A DNA stretch of 56,456 nt. Source: an uncultured Pelagibacteraceae bacterium. GTDB lineage: Bacteria; Pseudomonadota; Alphaproteobacteria; Pelagibacterales; Pelagibacteraceae. The notes under the pieces are model-generated. The model searched no databases. It had not been told where the DNA came from and saw nothing but the letters and a program-made list of their open reading frames with translations. This document shows, one piece after another, positions 53,436 through 56,456 of the stretch. The stretch spans positions 1 to 56,456 of the forward strand of contig CACJGR010000004.1 in the NCBI GenBank assembly GCA_902592985.1, read 5' to 3'. A program made the translations under genes and the position numbers. Position 1 is the stretch's first letter, and the number at the start of each line of letters is the position of its first letter.

Positions 53436-53460
53436 TGGGAATATATGGGATATTATGGGT
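53436..53460. promoter_or_regulatory. MraZ-binding repeats (TGGGA x3, 10-bp period)
   Basis: TGGGA at 53436-53440, TGGGA at 53446-53450 and TGGGT at 53456-53460 repeat exactly every 10 bp, so they face the same side of the helix. This matches the known MraZ operator of TGGGN units spaced by five bases. They lie 29 nt upstream of the mraZ ATG at 53407. The orientation relative to mraZ is inverted compared with how the consensus is usually written. Confidence 0.78.
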
Positions 53461-53639
53461 TTTCAACCTATGCGTCAATCGCTAATTTTAGGTTATTTGA
53501 CTGTAATATTTGAGTAACTACTAGATAAAGTATAGTCAATTATTATTTAAATTAAAAATAACCTGTAAAAGAAAATAGAGAACAAAAATAATTCAGAAAT
53601 GAATCAAAAGAGGAACATTTAAAATTAACAATTCTACAG

Positions 53640-53648
53640 TGTGGATAA
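53640..53648. promoter_or_regulatory. perfect DnaA box
   Basis: TGTGGATAA is the reverse complement of the DnaA consensus TTATCCACA. It lies between the dcw promoter region and the 3' end of rnpB. Roughly one such match is expected by chance in a window of this size and composition, so function is doubtful. Confidence 0.25.
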
Positions 53649-53650
53649 GT

Positions 53651-54010
53651 TTGCCAGATAAACTATAAGCCGGGTTCTGTCTTTTAAACTTATCATTTAT
53701 CTAGGCTTAAAATCACTTTTAAGCTCAAGCAACTAACCCCGATGACCAGCCAAAGACTGCTTTTAGTTTTTCAACAATGTCATCTCTACTTAGTCTTGCT
53801 CCCAGTGGGGTTTTCCATGCACCTACTGTTACCAATATGGCCGGTGTGCTCTTACCACACCTTTTCACCCTTGCCTTGATAAGGCGGTTTATTTTCTGTG
53901 GCACTATCCCTAGGGTTTCCCCCGCCAGGCATTACCTGGCACTGCGTCTTTGTAGAGCCCGGACTTTCCTCTTTAAACAAATTTAAAGCGATAAGTCATT
54001 TATCTGGCAA
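53651..54010 (-). ncRNA. rnpB: RNase P RNA, bacterial type A
   Basis: The catalytic RNA that matures tRNA 5' ends is encoded on the minus strand. The universal 5' P4 strand GAGGAAAGTCCGGGCTC is read from the complement of 53955-53971, and the matching 3' segment ACAGAACCCGGCTTAT from the complement of 53665-53680. The two ends pair through TTGCCAGATA (53651-53660) with TATCTGGCAA (54001-54010), closing helix P1. Exact ends are taken from this helix. It lies between the mraZ promoter region and the amidase gene. Confidence 0.96.
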
Positions 54011-54062
54011 GTTGCAATTTATAATTAAATTCTTACTTTTCAAGAAAAAATTAAGATTTATT

Positions 54063-54794
54063 TTAAGCTAAATATTGACTAATTAATAAGCATTCTTGGT
54101 CAATTTTTCCGTTAATGAGCTCTGGCCTGAAGCGTCTTTGGAATGCTTTTACTACAAATATAAGGTATCGATTTTTTTTAACATTATTTCTTCCTTTTTT
54201 AGCATAACCAATACTAAATAAATTATTTAAAAATAAATTTTTCATTATTTTGTTGCATTTTTTTTTTCTTAATTTTCTTAACCTTTGTTTATCTAAATTA
54301 TGCCAAATGCCAACATTCTTTTTAGCTAAATACTCCCATGGAAATTTTTCACCAGGATCTTTTTTTCTATCTGGAGCAATATCTGAATGTCCTAAAATAT
54401 TTTTTTTATTAATTTTATATTTTTTAATTAAAAATTTACTTAAATTAATTAAAGAATTAATTTGTTTTTTAGAAAATTTTTTATAGCCAAATTGATGACC
54501 TGGATTAGTAATCTCAATCCCTATTGAATGTTTATTTAATGAATTAAGAGTTTTCCATGAAGAAATTCCTGCGTGCCAAGCAATATATAAATCAGGCACT
54601 AAATTAATTATTTTGCCACTTCGGGTTATTAAATAATGACTAGCAACCTCTGATTGTATATTTGTTAGCTTAATAATTGCTGCTTTTTCACTTTTCATTC
54701 CTGTATAGTGTAAAATGATGAATCGTACTTGTTTTTTAAGCCTTTTTTGAGAATTAAAGTTAGGAGAGTGATTTATTCTTATTTTAAAGGGCAT
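54063..54794 (-). CDS. N-acetylmuramoyl-L-alanine amidase (Amidase_2 / AmpD-like)
   Basis: This 243-residue zinc amidase cuts the bond between MurNAc and the stem peptide. The core is VRFIILHYTGMKSEKAA (first His near residue 29), WHAGISSWKTLNSLNKHSIGIEI near 73-95, and GHSDIAPDRKKDPGEKFPW near 140-158 with the second His and the Asp. The last 60 residues may be a peptidoglycan-binding domain (RLRKLR start and late VKAFQRRFRPEL). No signal peptide was seen, which favours a cytoplasmic recycling role like AmpD, although AmiD-type export cannot be ruled out. It is divergent from mlaA over 66 nt. Confidence 0.9.
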   Translation of the reverse strand: MPFKIRINHSPNFNSQKRLKKQVRFIILHYTGMKSEKAAIIKLTNIQSEVASHYLITRSGKIINLVPDLYIAWHAGISSWKTLNSLNKHSIGIEITNPGHQFGYKKFSKKQINSLINLSKFLIKKYKINKKNILGHSDIAPDRKKDPGEKFPWEYLAKKNVGIWHNLDKQRLRKLRKKKCNKIMKNLFLNNLFSIGYAKKGRNNVKKNRYLIFVVKAFQRRFRPELINGKIDQECLLISQYLA

Positions 54795-54860
54795 ATTAAT
54801 CCTTTATTATTAAACATTGTCGATTTACATTATTAATAAAACAATTATACACAATTAAAA

Positions 54861-55652
54861 ATGAAAAAATTTTTAATAATAACTATAGCTAGTATTTTAC
54901 TTTCGCTCAGTAATGTTAATGCAGGAACTGATGAGGAAAACTCTTTATCAAAGAAAAATCCTGGAGAAATTAAAGATTGTTTTGAAAAAGTTAACAGAGG
55001 TATATTTGCTTTCAACCAAGGGCTAGATAATGCTGTATTTGAGCCACTAGCAAAAGGTTACAGAAAGCTTCCGGTACCAATAAGACATGGAACTGGCAAT
55101 GTATTAGATAATTTATCTACCTTGGTTACAATACCAAACAATCTTTTACAGGGAGAAATAAAAAAAGCGGGTCAAAACACAGTCCGTTTTGTAGTCAATA
55201 CAACCTTAGGTATTTTAGGAATATTTGATCCTGCATCAGGCTTAGGCTTCGCTGCTTTAGAAAAAGAAGATTATGGTCAAACTCTTGGTGCATGGGGAGT
55301 TGGAGAAGGCTGTTATTTGGTATTGCCAGTATTAGGACCATCAACAGTACGAGATACTGTTGGTATGCTCGGTGGTACTATTGGTGGGGGAGATCCTTGG
55401 TATAACGTAACAGTGGCGAAGGATACTCATTACTTTACAGATTTTGATTATTATGGAACTAGAGCAACCGCTGGAATAGATTTTAGAGCAAAAAATATTG
55501 AATCGTTCGAGAATCTTGAACAAAATTCTATGGATTTTTATGCATCTGTTAGAAGTTTATACTTACAAGATAGAGAACAAAAAATTTTAAATTCCAAAAA
55601 AATTATCGATACTATGGATGATGGTGACTGGGAAGAAATAGAATCGGATTAA
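54861..55652 (+). CDS. mlaA: MlaA (VacJ) family phospholipid-retrieval protein
   Basis: This 263-residue protein removes misplaced phospholipids from the outer leaflet of the outer membrane in the Mla pathway. Family sequence begins CFEKVNRGIFAFNQGLDNAV near residue 40 and includes NLLQGEIKKAGQNTVRFVVNTTLG and GVGEGCYLVLPVLGPST. A signal peptide is present (residues 1-21, ending NVNA), but there is no lipobox Cys at the cleavage point, unlike E. coli MlaA. It is followed 15 nt later by mlaC. The MlaFEDB transporter is not in the window. Confidence 0.92.
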   Translation: MKKFLIITIASILLSLSNVNAGTDEENSLSKKNPGEIKDCFEKVNRGIFAFNQGLDNAVFEPLAKGYRKLPVPIRHGTGNVLDNLSTLVTIPNNLLQGEIKKAGQNTVRFVVNTTLGILGIFDPASGLGFAALEKEDYGQTLGAWGVGEGCYLVLPVLGPSTVRDTVGMLGGTIGGGDPWYNVTVAKDTHYFTDFDYYGTRATAGIDFRAKNIESFENLEQNSMDFYASVRSLYLQDREQKILNSKKIIDTMDDGDWEEIESD

Positions 55653-55667
55653 ACTCATATCCATAGT

Positions 55668-56270
55668 ATGAGTGTTAAAAAATTTTTATTCAAATTTTCT
55701 TTAATTTTAATTGTATTTTTGACATTAGTAGAAAGATCTTTTTCATTAGAGCCAAAAGAATTTGTTCAATCTGTAGCTAATGAAGCTTCATTAATTTTAA
55801 CTAAAAATTTTACAAAAGAAGAAAAAGTAGAAAAACTTGAGTCTATTGCCGAGAAAACAGTAGATATTCGAGGCATAGGTTATTATTCTTTAGGAGCTCA
55901 TAGAAAAAATTTATCTGATGATAAAAAAAAAGAATACCTTAATATCTTTGAGAAGTATTTTTTAAAAAGTTTTTCAAGTAGATTGGCTGAATATACAGAT
56001 CCTAAAATTCGTGTTGATTCTCAAAAAAAATTGAATGAAAAATATACAATGGTATCAAGTGTTTTGTTGGCAACCAAAGAAAAACCAGAAGTTAAAATTG
56101 ATTGGAGAATTGTTACAAAAAATCCAGAAAAACCTTTAATTATAGATGTGGTAATTGAAGGTGTAAGTCTTGCAAAAGTTCAGAAAGAAGAGTTCAATTC
56201 AATTATTCAAAGCAATAATGGAGATATTAATGCATTATTAACAAGTTTAAAAGAATTTATTAATAAATAA
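55668..56270 (+). CDS. mlaC: MlaC family periplasmic phospholipid-binding protein
   Basis: This 200-residue protein ferries phospholipids through the periplasm between MlaA and the inner-membrane transporter. A signal peptide covers residues 1-26 (LIVFLTLVERSFS). Family sequence includes VDIRGIGYYSLGAHRKNLSDDKKKEYLNIF, with RIVTKNPEKPLIIDVVIEGVSLAKVQKEEFNSII near the end. It is the second gene of the mlaA-mlaC pair. It converges with the coiled-coil gene, with 40 nt between stops. Confidence 0.9.
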   Translation: MSVKKFLFKFSLILIVFLTLVERSFSLEPKEFVQSVANEASLILTKNFTKEEKVEKLESIAEKTVDIRGIGYYSLGAHRKNLSDDKKKEYLNIFEKYFLKSFSSRLAEYTDPKIRVDSQKKLNEKYTMVSSVLLATKEKPEVKIDWRIVTKNPEKPLIIDVVIEGVSLAKVQKEEFNSIIQSNNGDINALLTSLKEFINK

Positions 56271-56282
56271 CTTCTGAGTCCA

Positions 56283-56299
56283 CCAGGATCTAAACCTGG
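56283..56299. terminator. weak candidate terminator hairpin in the mlaC/coiled-coil gap
   Basis: CCAGG (56283-56287) and CCTGG (56295-56299) form a 5-bp G+C-rich stem with a seven-base loop in the 40-nt gap between convergent stops. A T run does not follow directly on either strand, so it may be a terminator of limited strength or a symmetric stabilising hairpin. Confidence 0.35.
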
Positions 56300-56310
56300 A
56301 AATTAAACTA

Positions 56311-56456
56311 TTATTTTTCTTCTTCTTGTCTTTGTTTTTCTTCTCTTAATCTTTGTTCTTCTTGTTCTCTCAACATTTTTTTCTCTTGTTCTTTTTCTTC
56401 TCTTAATTTTTGCTCTTCCTGTTCTCTTAACCTTTGTTCTTCTCGTTCTTCTTCTT
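56311..56456 (-). CDS. C-terminal end of a highly charged coiled-coil protein (cut by window edge)
   Basis: The minus strand carries about 48 codons entering from the window edge and ending at TAA (56313-56311). They read as repeated EEQRLREQEEQKLREEK-type units, nearly all Glu, Gln, Arg, Lys and Leu. This is a long single helix or coiled coil; the unit length is about 10-11 residues. Such tails occur in several unrelated proteins, for example TolA-like or cell-envelope proteins, and the identity cannot be read from this fragment. Confidence 0.75.
   Translation of the reverse strand, partial: EEEREEQRLREQEEQKLREEKEQEKKMLREQEEQRLREEKQRQEEEK

Noticed and set aside
53461..53650. Possible origin of replication near the DnaA box at 53640
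   Set aside because: A single perfect 9-mer is expected about once by chance in the window, there is no box cluster, and dnaA, hemE or gidA are not nearby.
53777..53986. Open frame of 69 codons on the plus strand
   Set aside because: It lies wholly inside rnpB on the opposite strand and is rich in Cys, Pro and Arg, unlike every real protein here.
56270..56300. CCACCA end resembling a tRNA or tmRNA 3' terminus after mlaC
   Set aside because: The preceding bases are mlaC coding sequence with no cloverleaf. The small CCAGG/CCTGG hairpin explains the G+C patch better.

Overview
The window looks like chromosome of a SAR11 / Pelagibacterales-type marine alphaproteobacterium. The evidence is very A+T-rich sequence with Lys/Asn/Ile-rich proteins, almost no spacer DNA, many 1-20 nt gene overlaps, a proteorhodopsin followed by ferredoxin, flavin reductase and GST genes, and alphaproteobacterial neighbourhoods such as icd/alaS/recA. 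The lineage is inferred from gene content and style, not from a search. No tRNA, insertion sequence, prophage or CRISPR array was seen, and no stretch over 300 bases lacks a gene.

Layout. (1) 1-3055: start of guaB, rlmE, a glycosyltransferase, a divergent sulfotransferase, and a possible stand-alone unit for an 18-residue membrane peptide. (2) 3132-9754: psd-pssA, icd, alaS and recA. (3) 9863-14288: a TolC-type channel, a glycerate-kinase-like P-loop kinase, a GFA-domain protein, then umuDC behind an alphaproteobacterial LexA box. (4) 14281-17455: a three-gene surface-sugar cassette. (5) 17535-25566: dksA; the rhodopsin-ferredoxin-reductase-GST operon; prpE, pyrC, ygfZ and a MazG-like pyrophosphohydrolase. 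(6) 25661-32405: fumC, an AsmA-like protein, uvrD and pepP. (7) 32388-53407: a 21-kb one-direction division and cell-wall (dcw) cluster, read on the minus strand as mraZ-orf60-ftsZ-rsmH-ftsL-ftsI-murEF-mraY-murD-ftsW-murG-murC-murB-ddl-ftsQ-short ftsA-lpxC-bamD-ligA. (8) 53651-56456: rnpB, an amidase, mlaA-mlaC and the tail of a charged coiled-coil gene.

How the genes work together. The dcw block makes peptidoglycan precursor from UDP-MurNAc to lipid II and supplies FtsZ, FtsL, FtsQ, FtsI and FtsW for septation; LpxC, BamD, TolC, MlaA and MlaC serve the outer membrane. RecA and UmuDC form a damage-response module. The rhodopsin operon couples a light-absorbing retinal protein to a ferredoxin/NADP redox pair.

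Most notable observations: (a) the rhodopsin lacks two key proton-pump residues, having Asn at the His75 position and Gln at the Glu108 proton-donor position; (b) the ftsA slot holds a roughly 236-residue protein resembling FtsA subdomains 1A and 1C plus a membrane-targeting tail, with the ATPase half missing; (c) ftsZ sits between mraZ and rsmH instead of after ftsA, with an unknown 60-codon gene before it; (d) murE and murF are fused; (e) an 18-aa membrane peptide has what looks like its own promoter and terminator. Six of nine convergent gene junctions overlap or abut, which illustrates extreme streamlining.
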